A stretch of 64,000 nt of DNA from contig JACBWW010000004.1 of assembly GCA_020086605.1 (NCBI GenBank), positions 31,758,001-31,822,000 of the forward strand, written 5' to 3'. This document shows positions 12,171 through 24,356 of the stretch, piece by piece (within the stretch, counting starts at the first letter, position 1; every line of letters begins with the position of its first letter). Position numbers and translations under genes: made by a program. This DNA is from Lanius collurio. Its lineage: Eukaryota > Chordata > Aves > Passeriformes > Laniidae. The notes under the pieces are model-generated. The model was not told the DNA's origin, did no database searches, and was given only the letters and a program-made list of their open reading frames with translations.

Positions 12171-15054
12171 TTACTACTTCCTACAGTTTGATCATCATGA
12201 GGTGATGAAACTATGATGAAAATGTCTAAGTCTCATCTTTTTCTTTCTATGTGAGGGGAAGGAAGGCTCCTTTGGAGGGTTTGAGTTAGACATTTTTTCC
12301 TTACACTTCAGCTTGTAATTCACCCAGACCTTTGTTGAAGGAATTTTTGTGTCTATGTAAGTTAGAAACATCAATAGTCAAGGTAGACACACCTTATGAA
12401 TGTGAATTAATAAAGTAATGTCATATGCTGCTGTGCTGTGTGATGGGATTCACCTCACTTTGCATAAAGCCCACAGAAAAGTACTGAATTATGCAGTTGG
12501 AAAATATGTAATGCAGAACAGTGGCAAACAAGCACTGTTACTTTTTTGGCTGTTGCATTGAGCTGAATGTACCGATTCTGTATTTAAAACTGAGGACAGG
12601 GGGTTTGTCTTATGAAATGATGTAAGGGCTTATAGACAGGTATGATTCTTAATACATTTTTTTATGTGTTTCTCTTTTAATAAATATTAATTTTCCCCAC
12701 ATGCTCTTCCCAGTTTTTCTAAGTACACTTGTCAGAGATAACTAGGTTGATAGCTTGTGGGTGAAAATCAGGGGCAGAGCCAAGAAAGAAATCCTCATAT
12801 TTACTGTTTACTACAAACCACCCAATCAAGGGGAAGATGAGCAAGATAATACCAGTTACTTCCTAAAGAATCTTGAAAGTGGAAAACTCCTTTAAAATGA
12901 GAAATCAAAAGTCACAAAGTTTCCAAGGTCAAGAACTGTGGGTTTGTCAATCTTAGTAAGAGTTGGGAGTTGTGCTGGTGAATTCAGCTGACTCACACTG
13001 GAATCACAATCACCTTACTTTAACTGTCCCTACAGCAGAATAATTTTAAAAGAGTATATAAAAACCTTTGGATTTTAAGGTGGACTAAGTGAATTAACCA
13101 GGTACTTCAGCCTCTGTTCTGGTCAACTGTGATTACCCTAGAAAAAGAGCACATCTGCCTGCAGCTGCAAGACCAAGTACTCACATCAACAGGTATTACA
13201 GGTAAAGTAGTCTTCCTTTTGTGGGGTTGCTAGATTGTCAGGGATAAAGCTCATTTTGCATTACAACCATGTGGATTTCTTTTCCTCTGCAGATGATTAC
13301 CATGATCACTCACATGTTTTAAGTGAGTGAAAAAGTTCTCTAGGTGAAGCTTCTTTTCAGCTAAGTGTTTAGCAACTAAGAATTTTTAAGTAAGTTTTCA
13401 CTTGTTGATGCTGTTGTATAAGGAAACAATTTTAAATTTTTAAAAGAAAATACTTTGGAAGATTTTTATAATAATTTCTGTTTTGGATTTTTGAATCCTG
13501 AAGTAGTGAAGGAACAACATAAAATGGCTAATGGGATTATACTGGATATACACATATAACCCCACTTATATGGGTTTATATGGGATATACTCTAATAAGA
13601 AAAAGGGACTTCAGAAGACAATATCTGCTTTTTTGTCTGCTCTTGCAGTGTCAAAGGCAAACTGCTGTGTGGCAGCAGGTCACTTCCCTGGCACAGTAAG
13701 ACTATTGTATCTGCAGTGATTCCAAGAGGAATGAAACTTAAAATTCAAGCACCATAATGCTGGGAAGGTAAAAGATAGCCTTCTTTGTTAGGTTGCCCAG
13801 GATAGCAGCAGATTAACAGGAAATCCAGGGCAAAGGAGGGAGCAGAATCTTGTGATGGGGTAGCAGAGAGGGCAAACCCCTGGTGCCCTGCTGTTGAGTA
13901 TGTCTAAGCCAGCTCTGTGGAGCAGAAGTCTTAGAAAAGGTCTCAGTGCCCTAGAAAAAGCATTGCCTGGGAAAATGCAGGAGCACAGAAGAAAAAGTTG
14001 TGGTATTTTCTTAAGGGTACTGTACTTTGGAATAAGATGGTCAAAGAAATTTTTCCATTCCTTCAATACATTTTTTCATAGTCAAGCAACACTGTTACAT
14101 AAAACTTTATTTCTTTACAGTTCTGTGCAAAATCTTTAGAGGTTTTCAACTCCAGTAGATGAAAAATTTACCTGGAGCCACACCTAGAAATCTTAATCTG
14201 GGAATGAAGTATTGCTAACTCTGTTGCTTTTGATGTGGCAAATATTACACCAGGCTAGACTTTTAATCACACATTTGTGTTCAGTTGCTGGTTGAGGCAC
14301 TTTATTCAACAAAGATAAACAAATACAGGAAGCAATGTTTAATCAGAAATGTTTAAAGAAATGTTTAATAGTATTGATATGACTTGGATTTGAGAAAGGT
14401 AAGGAGACCTGGAGGTGTTGGAGGTTGAAACATTTCCAGTGGAAAAAGGGAAATACTAATGCTGTCAAACAAAGTTCTGAGATGATTTTGTGTATAACAG
14501 TTTTATGTTGACTGGTCACCCATGTTTGAGGAAAATTAACTCATAGCAGATGTATGGATGAAGGACTATGTATGGGAAAGGGAAAACCTGCCATTTCAGA
14601 GGACACTGGATGACCAGAGATTAATTTGCTTGTCATAGCCACAGTTGAGACTGGACCCGGCTGTTCTACATGAAAGCAACCTAGAGAAGGGAAATAAAGC
14701 TAGAAGGCCAGTGGTGGTGTGAGAACAAGTATATTAAGGAGTAAATTGAGGCTGAAGTTTAATGTTTCAGAGTTTTGTTAAATCTATGAAAAACCTGGCA
14801 ATGGTTAGGCTAACTTACTGGTGAACATCTAAAATAGAAGCTGATGAACTGTTAGAACCAATGATTTATACAAAGGTATGTCAATGTAATTAAGAAGTGT
14901 TCTTTTGTTTCACATCTCTGTGATCAGGGGTCAACAACTGGTTGGAAGGGAAATGCTGATATCTCCTTAGGCTCCCAATAAGCAAAGGGAGCCTGTATTG
15001 TTTTCACCTTAGAATAAAATCTGCTGCAGGATCTGGAGTACAGTCTGTGCACTG
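12170..15054. other. intergenic spacer
   Basis: Apart from the CR1 remnant, nothing firm is seen. Two weak exon-like pieces occur on the + strand: 13102-13201 (reads PLFWSTVITLEKEHICLQLQ, donor gtaaag) and 13649-13695 (good acceptor ctgctcttgcag, donor gtaaga). Neither is phase-linked to the candidate gene at 18.3 kb with confidence. Confidence 0.4.
12761..12895 (+). mobile_element. CR1-like ORF2 endonuclease remnant
   Basis: A 44-codon open stretch reads ILIFTVYYKPPNQGEDEQD. The VYY.PPNQ motif is typical of the endonuclease domain of CR1-type non-LTR retrotransposons. It ends in a stop and has no intact neighbours, so it is a fossil fragment. Confidence 0.55.
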
Positions 15055-15960
15055 TGTGGTAGATAGGGACAGGCGAATGGAAGATCTCGCGATGTGACGG
15101 AAAGCAGCATGGATCCTTCCCCCCTCATCCCCTGTGATAAGCAATCACCCTAGGTATGCAACTAAAGTTGTTATGCTCGGGGGGTTCTCCCGGCCCGTGC
15201 TGGCTGGGGTCTGAGGCTCAGACCCAAGAAGCCGTAGCGGACCCGCAGAGGTGATCCTGTGAGGAACTGTCTCCCAGGGGGTCGTGGCTTCTCTCAGCCC
15301 TTGGCCGGGGTTGCCTGCAGAGATGCCTGGCTCAGCAGTCATCAGCTCTTAGTGATTCAGCAGTGATTTCAGCTCTGCTCTGCAAGGCAAACCCCCAGGG
15401 CCAGGCCCGGACAGAGAGAGGAGAGGTCCTGCTGGCGGTTCTGCAGAAGCAGCTTTATTCTTCCATCTTCCATGAAGGGGTGACCAGAGACAGATCCTCT
15501 ACCGACTCGGGGCAGAGGGGTCTCTTTTTTATGGGGGTACAGAGGTGGGTGTGAAAGGGTGAGAAACCAATGGGTACTAGGGTATTTTACATACAGTTTC
15601 CTAGAGGATCATGGGTCTGTCTTTTCTCGCCGTAACCTAAAAGGCTTGCCCTTTCCCCAAGAGGGGCCTGAAGGGAGAATGTGCAACCTCCTTACCTCCA
15701 GGCCTTCCTGCCAGGGCAAGGGCTTATCAGAGCCCACATCTGGAGACGCTGCAGTTCCCTTTATCTAAACAAGGGCTTCCTGCCAGGACAGGGGCTTGTC
15801 AGACCCTACATGCAACCCCTCCTAACCCCAGTAGTTTTCCACTCCTTACTAACCCTAGCTAGTCCCACTGTCCCCCTCTGACGTAATGAGGCCCCCTTGA
15901 CTATTTTACCCCATGAGACCATCCACCATGTTGGTGTCTGTGCGTCATGGCCCGAATGGC
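15055..15960 (-). mobile_element. probable solo LTR of an endogenous retrovirus
   Basis: GC-rich, CpG-containing block, unlike the AT-rich surroundings. Read on the - strand it has a central AATAAA (complement of agcagctttattcttccatc, near 15450) as in an LTR R region, and no coding domains flank it. Near 15703-15810 a unit containing cttcctgccagg is tandemly repeated twice. The ends and target-site duplication could not be fixed. Confidence 0.5.
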
Positions 15961-18269
15961 CTGGGGGAGGCTGGGCTGCTGTGCTGTTATCTTGAAACCA
16001 GGTTGCCTGCCTTCTCAGCAGAAGGCAACAGCACTGGCACGCATACTTGGGTGCTTTTTCATACTTACGTATTTTTCAAATCCTCTAAAGGAAGTAGTGC
16101 CCTCTTACACGATATTGCAATGACTGTCCATCTACTCCTCAACAAGGCATCACTTGCTGCGTTTATAACCTTAAAATAGCTTAAGACAAGACCTTGAGCT
16201 AGATTAGACTGCTGCTTTTAGCAGGCTTGCTATAAAATAGTGTTTGGTAGTAGTTTATTTCCTGGAAATAAAGCCGACAGAAGGACTTTTCTATTTCAGG
16301 GCAAAATATGTTGGTTAGAACTGGGGTTAGTAATAAGAGAGACATATGGGAACATGTTCTGTTACAAATGAAAAGATTTAAAAAATATTATTACTATATA
16401 AATAATATGCATTATATATATAAGATGTGAATTATTAATTATTTGTCATGTACCCCATCTTTCCTTTCATAGTTTTGTGGGATTGTAATCATGCTGATGT
16501 TTTTGACTATTGGACTTTTTTTATCCATGGCTGCAGATAAGCTCAATGGTGCATCCAGGTGGTGGATTTTTTGGTTGTGGTTGGTTTTTTTTTTGTTTGT
16601 TTTCTGAACTGATTATTGCCTTGCTGATCATCCCAGTTAAGTTACCTAATAGTTGTATAATGTCCCACAAACCAGAAATTGTGTTGAGAATTCCACAGTG
16701 ACTATGATTCATGCCTTATGTGCTTTCAACCAAGGGTGCTGATGTAAATATCAGGCTGAGTTTACCTTAGGGGAAAACACAAAGAGCTGCAAAGCTTGAT
16801 TAGCTAGGTGTGGTAAAAAAATGCTGCTCATAAAATTACGGTCAAAAATTCAAATTATTTTCTGTTAAAAAAAAAAAAATCCCACAATATCATAGGTGAT
16901 TAAATTTTACATGAGACCTTCAGCTATAAAACGAAACACCAAATCATTACATAACCCCAATGGAGGGAAACATATCTTTTTAAAAAGCTAATTATGGTTA
17001 CTGCCCCTGCTCAATTTGACCATCACAAGCATTTCCTTCTGCTTTGTAACAAGTAGAAATTAAAGTAGGTTTTTGCAGTACTACTGTGAAGTTACCCAGG
17101 CTCTGTACCTTTGCAATATGTTCTTTTCCATCTCCAGTGCTAAAGGTTCCCATTGGAAAGTGGCTGTAGACCTGTAACCACTGTACAGCTGTAGCAGTGT
17201 TACACCCTAGTCAGAATTAGTAGGCACATTGCAGGCATATCCATGATTTAAATGTAGGAAGGATGTGGGGATATGTTTCCTTTAGCGTTCCACCACAGTG
17301 CTAGTCACCAATGTGGCAGAGCAGTGGAGGTTCTCTGCTGTTAAGAATTATTTCTCAGCCCACTGGAGTTTACTTTTGGTTGTGTGCTTTTTTTTTTTTT
17401 TTTTCCTTTTTAGGGATATGTTTGTGTTTTTTGTTCTTCGTCTTTTGTTTTGTGTGTGCATGTTTGCTTTTTTCCTATTAGAAAATTGTGGCAGTTGAAA
17501 AGCAGAGCTGGAACTGAAAAGCTTGGCAGAGATCAGAGTGGATGGGACTGTGTTTTTCAAGTGCTGTGTGGAAGTTTTGCTTGCAGAAGTTAGCCCCTGT
17601 TTTGTAATGAGGTGTGCTGGAAAATGGCATCTGGACAGCTGCCTTCACTAGCCCATTGTGAAACATGGCAAGTTTAAGCAAGTTTTATCTGCAAATTTCA
17701 CCTTGGGCTTTTCTGTGGAACCATTGCTGGAATCTGCATAATTATGCATATGATGCTTTAAGGATAGTATTGCACCAGAGGTTAATTTATAATGTGTCAA
17801 CAGTACTAAAGCAATATGTCGGGAAGAAATGAGGGTGAAAAAACTCAGAAAAACATATATTCTGGTTGAACTCAAGCCATTCTATGATTTTATGATACTT
17901 GGGGTTACATGTGGAGGTTGTTGTAGAGTTCACAGTATGCATCAGGAAATGGAAGTCAGCTCCATTAAATTTGCAGCTATTTCAAGTTTTCTCTCCTTTT
18001 TCTATTTTCTATGTGAGTCTCATGGGGTATTTTTTATTTGGTCAGGCAGTGAGGGCAAAATCCCCTATGTCTCTTAACTGTCAGAGAATCAGGTATTGGC
18101 TGCTAATTGAAATGCAACTATGGTAAGAGACATAATTGTGTCAGTATTCCAAGAAGCCTTATTTTGTTAACTCTGTTTTCTTTAGGAAAACAGTTCAGAC
18201 TTTTTTGAAGAATAAATTTCCAAGAACTGTAAAGTTTTTTTGTCTTCTTTTTTCATATTTTTTTTTAAG
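15961..18269. other. intergenic spacer
   Basis: AT-rich sequence with a short TA-rich run near 16390-16440 and a poly-T tract at 17389-17404. A CR1-like 3' tail (attctatgattttatgat) lies at 17879-17896 on the + strand. Upstream exons of the candidate gene at 18.3 kb may lie here but none is convincing. Confidence 0.4.
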
Positions 18270-18398
18270 GCATCAAGACTTAGGAGATCTTATTCCCTAT
18301 TATCTATACCCCACTCTAGTATTTTTTAACCTGTGGCTAATTCCAACAGAATTTGACTTATTTATCAAAGAAATATCCTTAGACATCTGTAAAAAGAG
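18270..18398 (+). CDS. candidate exon, unidentified gene
   Basis: 43 codons between ttttttttaag and gtagct, phase 2 to 2, reading [20 protein letters not shown] and [17 protein letters not shown]. Confidence 0.4.
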
Positions 18399-20799
18399 GT
18401 AGCTGGATAGACAATAGAGGTTTTTATTAGTGCTTCTCTCACTGATAGTGACACACACCCAAGGAGAGCACCATGGTCTTTGCACCATTCTGAAATACTG
18501 GTAAATCCACTGATTATAAATTTTTTTTTTCAACCCAAAGAAATTACTTCATTAATTATTTAAGTAATTCTGTAAGATCTCTGAGGCCCACAGAAATCCT
18601 TGTGTTTCTGAGTGCTCTTTCTCTTCCTACAGTCAGCCCTCAGGGGGCAGTGGCACTCTGTCACAGAGAGTTCTGCACCTGGGTACCTGCACCTGAGCGT
18701 CATGCTCGACACCACCCTGGAGACGCTGCTTTCTGTTTGGTGGTCTGACACACCTGCTTGTCCAGAGCATCTGATCCAGATGCTCCTCCTCTGTAGTCTC
18801 CTTCAGTTCTGTAAAGCTGGGGTATTTGGGGATCAAAGAGATAGAGGTTTGCATCTCCCAAGAATTATTTAAGAGAAAAGTAAAATTAATGAGATGTTAC
18901 AGTGTGACTTCATTAAGCCAACTCCAGTTGATCTGAGGCTGAAGCACGGTAATCCTTTAGCAAATAAAGAAAACACACTTCTGTAATTGGAAAGATTCTT
19001 TACATAGAAAAGGTAAAATGTCCTTATCTCTTATGATCCCGTAGAAACCTACAAACATACTATACACTTATTATTGCTTAGTAAAATCATGGGAAAAACT
19101 CTGTAGTATTTTGGAAATTCTCCATGGCTTTTGTTTTTCTGCAAGGTGAAATTGTGGAACTACTGGAGTTTATCTGAATGTCTGAATTTTTTCTTAAGTC
19201 ACACTTTTATGGCACCTATTCCTCTGTGGTAGAATTTAAATTGGTCAAAGCCTCTTTTTTTACTCTCTGAAGTTATTCTAGGGTGCAGTAAAGAGATGGA
19301 GATAGATCAGTTCATGGAATTCGTGGCTCCTTGGTCCTGGAGGACTGAAATCTCTCAGCTTCCTTGCACAAAGAGGGTAAGTACAACCCAGTGTTTCCTT
19401 CTCCCTTTTGCAGGTGCAGAGCAAAGTCCTGCAGGTGTGGGCAGAAAGAGTGGTCCTTCTCATTGAAAGCTGTTTTTTGTGTAAGGAAACAAATATGAGG
19501 CACTGTAAGGATTATTTTGACAAGCTGCTTCTTATAAGTACAACACCCAGACTAACAGACCAGGTATTCCTACCAGGCTTTTTGCATGGCTTTTGAATGG
19601 AAGAAATATGCCAATAACTGGAATTAGTAAGACTTGAATCTTTCTGAGTGATGTGTTTTCTTCATTCTGCCCTAAAGCAGAAGGTCTAAATGTTCCAAGT
19701 CCTAATTCCCTCTGCTTGAGACCATGACCACAGTGCAGTTGAAGTATCAGGCCTTCCTGGGTACTGCTACGAGATTCAAAGTCTTGCTTGCAAGGTCAGC
19801 TCTCTAAAGACCATGTAGAATGATACAATAATTTAGGCTGGAAAAGACCTTTGAGGTCATGTAGTCCAACTGTTAGCACAATGCATCCAAGTCCACCACT
19901 AAACCATGTCCCTAAGCACCATGGCTACATGTCTTAAATACCTCCGGGGATGGTGACTCAGCCACTTCCCTGGCAGCCTGTTCCAGTGCTTGACAACACT
20001 TTCAGTGAAAATTTTTCATAATATCCAATCTAAACCTGCCCTGGAACAACTTGTGACCATTTCCTCTTGTTCTGTTTTGTGTTACTTGGGAGAAGAGTCC
20101 AACTCCCACCTTGCTACAACCTCCTCTTAGGTGGTTGTAGAGAGCAATAAGGTCCCCCCTGAGCCTCCTGCTCTCCAGGCTAAACAATCCCTGCTCCCTC
20201 AACTGCTCTTCGTCTGACTTGTGCTCCAGACCCTTCACTGCCTCTGTTGCCTTTGGACCTGCTCCAGCACCTCAATGTCCTTTTTGTAGTGAGGGGCCCA
20301 ATATTCAAGGTTTGGCATCACCAGAACCAAGTACAAGGAGACAATCACTGCTCTGGTCCTGCTGGCCACACTGCTCCTGATACAGGCCAGGGAGCCTTTG
20401 ATTTTCTTGGTCACCAGGGCACACAGCCAATCATGCATATGTAAGAGTCCAGATAAAGTGTGTGAGCAGTTAGAACACTGTATTCATACTAGCTGCCTTC
20501 CTTTGCTGCACTGGGTAAAGTGCTTTCCAAAAAAAATTGGACAAAGGAATAATGCTTCTAACTGTAAATATCTGTCAGAGTGATGTAGTGTGGGATGTTA
20601 ATCATAGTCACTGGAGAGAGCTGGGCCCTTCCAAAGGGCAGTTCACCCCTTAGGTGCTATCAGAGAACCTTTTAGCCTGTTCCTTTTCATGAAATAGGGA
20701 TAGTGACTCAGCTGCAATTACAAACTCATACTCATTACTTACCTCTGTCTTCCCATGTCTTTGTAGGAAAAACCCACAGCTGTAATTAAAGAAGAATAG
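18270..20799 (+). CDS. unidentified spliced gene, 3' part (candidate)
   Basis: I do not recognise this protein. Five + strand blocks (18270-18398, 18644-18810, 19282-19376, 19414-19563, 20767-20799) each have consensus-like splice borders, and their phases agree (2, 2, 1, 0, 0). Together they encode 190 residues plus a stop, and further exons must lie upstream. The product is Trp/Leu/Cys-rich and looks helical (for example [52 protein letters not shown]). It ends in a short charged tail (KPTAVIKEE). It sits between PLA2G4F and PLA2G4E, where mammals have PLA2G4D, but has no phospholipase motif. A CR1 is inserted in its last intron. No poly(A) hexamer is evident soon after the stop. Chance ORFs or a decayed gene remain possible. 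Confidence 0.42.
18644..18810 (+). CDS. candidate exon, unidentified gene
   Basis: 167 nt, phase 2 to 1, after ccctcag within a long pyrimidine context and before donor gtaaag. It reads [20 protein letters not shown] and [14 protein letters not shown]. Codon third positions are GC-richer than the flanks. Acceptor cttcctacag, 11 nt upstream, is an alternative but puts the join out of phase. Confidence 0.45.
19282..19376 (+). CDS. candidate exon, unidentified gene
   Basis: 95 nt, phase 1 to 0, between ttattctag and a perfect donor gtaagt. It reads [20 protein letters not shown]. It is separated from the next exon by only 37 nt. Confidence 0.42.
19414..19563 (+). CDS. candidate exon, unidentified gene
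   Basis: 50 codons, phase 0 to 0, after ttctcccttttgcag and before gtattc. It reads [20 protein letters not shown] and [20 protein letters not shown], an amphipathic-looking helical block. Confidence 0.48.
19816..20425 (-). mobile_element. CR1 LINE fragment
   Basis: Reverse-complement CR1 3' region, about 600 bp (ggctggaaaagacctttgag, ctccaggctaaacaatccct, gctccagcacctcaatgtcc). Weak - strand ORFs inside are decayed ORF2. It lies in the last intron of the candidate gene. Confidence 0.88.
20767..20799 (+). CDS. candidate terminal exon, unidentified gene
   Basis: After the pyrimidine-rich acceptor gtctttgtag the phase-0 frame reads [10 protein letters not shown] and then TAG. It is plausible as the last coding exon only because the phase fits. 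Confidence 0.35.
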   Translation, partial: EKPTAVIKEE

Positions 20800-23574
20800 T
20801 AACAGTGAGTGCCTGTAAAAAAAAAGAGATGTCTTGAGGTCTTTTCTTCTTTTGCTTCAGAATCATGATAAATTGCACAGCCTGGAGCCTGTTAACCCAT
20901 GCACACAATCACATGCTTGACTGGTGGTGTAGATCCAACTCTAGAGCCTCTAAAGTGGGACCACCTTGTCTTGTATGAGTCAATGACAGAGAGATGATAC
21001 CTTCTGGTCTGAGCTGAAGATCAAAGTGGATTCTGGGTGCTGTGACTTGACATTCCTTCAGTGGTGATGGAAGTCCCCAGTAGCATCGTTTGAGAGGAAG
21101 GTGCTCTTGAGTAATTCAGCCCTTGGGAGTTGTTCCCTCAGCAGTAACACAAAGCAGCTCATTCATTTGCTGTTGTTGTTACTTGTGTCAGCTGACCTCA
21201 GATTGTGTTGATGTAGATATGGAATAACCTGAGAAAATTGATGCAATGACTTTGTAAATGAGGCCTACATTTGCAATGTGAATGTGAATATTTTTAATAG
21301 CCATACTGAATCAGGTATTAGTACAAAACCTTACCAGGATATGAGTACAATTGTGCAACTTTTGTATGGCAGACAATATTAAGTCAGTTTATTTGTTATT
21401 GTCTCACAAGAAAGATGTTTCCTGTGGAATTTTCTGTATTATCAAAGCAGGAGATGCAGTTTAATGCCTCTGTTCTTCATTTTACCCAAACATTTCATAC
21501 TGAAAAGTACATGAAGTTTTAATTTCTTAAGGGTTTAATTTGCTGTCATTTCTGCTTTTGTCAGAATCTAGGCCAAAAAGGATTCTTATTAAGCTCTGCA
21601 ATGCCTTATTTGGGTCACATAAATGAAGTCTGATATTTAGAGATGGTACCCAACAGCTTTGCTTTGGCAGGTTATGAAGAACAAAACACAAGTATTTTTA
21701 GAAATGAGGTTGGACACTGTGACTTCATTGGTGCATCAGAGCTCAAATCAAGAGGTCTCTGTCTCTTTGTTATGGCACCTTTCTCTCAGAAGTTACCAGA
21801 CTTGTGAGGCTTGGGAGCCAGACTCTGAAGGCTTTTTCCCCTTTGCTTAAATATTTGATGTCAAATAACTGTAGAAAGCCTGTGAGAATTTGGAGAAATG
21901 ATTATCAGTTTCCATTTTCTGTGAGAGTAAAATGATTCTGAGCCTGTGTCAAAAGTGATTTGGGATCTTGGTGGCAAATGGGCATCTCCAGCTCTTGCAA
22001 TTGCCTCTCAAGAGGGTGCAGAGCCTGTGCTGGTCCTGCTGCAAGCTCTCTGCTCCTTTGCCACCCCAGGCACCCTGCTGCAAGTTATGTGGCACAGCCC
22101 AAGGACCTGTGTGACTCCAGACCTCACTTCACCACACAGGCAGTACTGCTGTGGGCTGCTGTTGTTATGAGGGTATTGGCGAAATACCACCTTGTCTTCC
22201 TGTGGCTTCCTGGCTGTGACTCACCTGCATCATGGTTTGTGATGCACTTATCAAGTCATTTGCTATTACTGCTGGGCTACATCTGCCTTTGGGTAAGAGA
22301 GTTGTTTAGTTGGATTATTTTTTCTAAGTATATGCAGAGTAAGCAGGGGCAGTGCAGTGACATAGCAGCTTCAGCAGTTAATATTGCTTAATTTGATTTA
22401 TGAAATCCACAAAAGGCCCAAATGTGGACATTGTGGAAAGGGTGCAAGTTAAGAGGGGACCATGGCATATTATCTAACTGGATGGCTTACTTTTGTTCCT
22501 CAAGAGCTGAGGAGAATCCAGTGTCATCGAACTAAGACATAAAATGACTTCAGCGCCTCAGCTGAGTGATGTAATGTCTATTGTGTTCAACCTCTTCTAA
22601 CCCTGTGGGCTGAAGCTCTTGTTTCAAGTTAGAGCGTTACTTCAAAAATGTCACTACATAAACAAAGTGAAATAGTTCTCTATTTTAATAACTGTCCCAA
22701 AATAAAAGTAAACAGCCCAACAAAAAAACTTCAGGTGGGAAATCAAGTTTTTTTGCATAAGTGGTAGTACAACCTAAAGCAGAAACTTTAATGCATTGAA
22801 TGTTTAAGTCTATGAAAGGCAAGACTAATTATAATAATAATTTGAAATTTTATCTAAGGCAGCTCATCTCTACAGGACAGTTTGAATACTCAAATACTTT
22901 AATTACAAATGCTTGAAAAATCACATTTTTATTTTTTCCTAAAAAGTCCGGCTTTTAAAAAGGGTTTTCAGTCTGACTTAGAAATTTGAGAATTCTAAAA
23001 AATAAATATTAAAAAAACCTAATTTCAACTGCAACTTCTTAGTACTACATAACAACTATTTTTAGTGATTTTAATAATATTTGTTGCAATAGCTGGCTTC
23101 TGTGTATTTTTGTATTTTAGTAACAGTACTAGGTCCTTTTGTTCTTATATGTTGAATGCTGTTACAGAAAAATAATGGGGAATTGTCATAAAATTAAAAG
23201 GGAATCAGACTTGAAAATTTTAACAGGGATGTTTAAAGACTGAAAAAACCTGTAGGTAGCTATTTTTCTTAAAGCTTCTGAGATTCTAACACCATTTAAT
23301 TCAAAGCAGCACTTTAGCTAAATAACATTTCAATAACAAGAGTTCTGGCTGGTTCTACTGACCCCTTAACATCCTCTATGCAATGGAAATAAAAGAGAGG
23401 AAAAGCTATGAGGTGATTTCTTTAACTATTTGCCAGTGCCTATGAAATCCAGCCTCCACTTTGTGGCTGTAATTTGTAGTGAACTTGGTGAAAATGCTTG
23501 CAGTTGTGCATCTGGCTGGTGGGGGCTGGAACTGCCCCAGGACATCCCTTTGATGCCTTGATGGGGCTGCCTGA
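20800..23574. other. intergenic spacer
   Basis: No gene, RNA or clear repeat could be supported. A 143-codon open frame at 21960-22391 has no splice context or recognisable domain and is taken as chance. Confidence 0.5.
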
Positions 23575-23990
23575 AAACAGAGGCTAGACAAATTTAAGAG
23601 GATAAAAGCGAGTATTTATTGAAGGGCCTTCAAGGTACACTTTGGGCAGTCAAAAGCCTTCAAAGAGGCTACACCCAAAATGGATGACAGTCATGGGTTT
23701 TTCACACTTTTGTAAGTTTGGCCCATTTCATATTTGGGTTAATTCTCCAATTACAATTTCAGATAATGAAGTCATTACCCCAAGTTTGTTCCCCCACTTT
23801 AGAGGCTTTGTTTACATATTTCGGGGCCTGAGACAGTAAGGTGTCCTTGAAGTCCAGGCCTAGAGAGGATTAGTTTTGTCTGACTAGAATGGGAGAACAG
23901 TAGCTTATACTCTACATGGAGTCTTAGAGATACACACTAAAGCATTACATGATATGAAAAATATAAAAGCTAAAATCCTAAGGCATCACC
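23575..23990 (-). mobile_element. probable ERV LTR fragment
   Basis: On the - strand it contains ccttcaataaatactcgctt, an AATAAA in the setting typical of avian ERV LTR ends, with an AATAAA-to-terminus layout. The boundaries are approximate and no internal retroviral genes are attached. Confidence 0.45.
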
Positions 23991-24194
23991 TCTGTGTGTA
24001 GTTATTCAGACCTTATGGTGGTGGATAATGACTTGATTCTGGGATTAGCCTATAAAATGTTTGACCCATCTCCATTTTTTTCCCTAAATCACTGACTGTG
24101 GTGTTAAACAAAAAAAAAAAGGAAGAAAAGACAAGTCTTCATGTGGCACAGAACAAGTGCATTTGTGCTTTTGAAATCAGTGGGAGGTGGAGCC

Positions 24195-24356
24195 ATGAGT
24201 CAATCTATACAAAACTCTTCTTCCCTGCCACAGGTGGTTGGAAAATACTGTGGTCCAGGAGCACCTACCAGCTGGGAGACACACAGACTGGAGTGTTACC
24301 GTGGTGCTTTTTATGAAACAAAGATACTGATGGGATCGTCGGCCTATTCACCTTTG
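24195..24356 (+). CDS. PLA2G4E: proposed first coding exon of PLA2G4E
   Basis: An ATG with G at -3 opens [13 protein letters not shown] and runs to a donor gtaaga at 24357 in phase 0. An acceptor-like ccacag at 24228-24233 means the true exon could instead start at 24234, with the ATG further upstream. The N-terminal extension before C2 (82 residues with the next exon) is about the length expected for epsilon, but no sequence match is claimed. Confidence 0.4.

Noticed and set aside
21960..22391. 143-codon + strand open frame
   Set aside because: No recognisable domain, no splice context, and low-complexity Cys/Ser/Pro/Ala composition. Probably chance.
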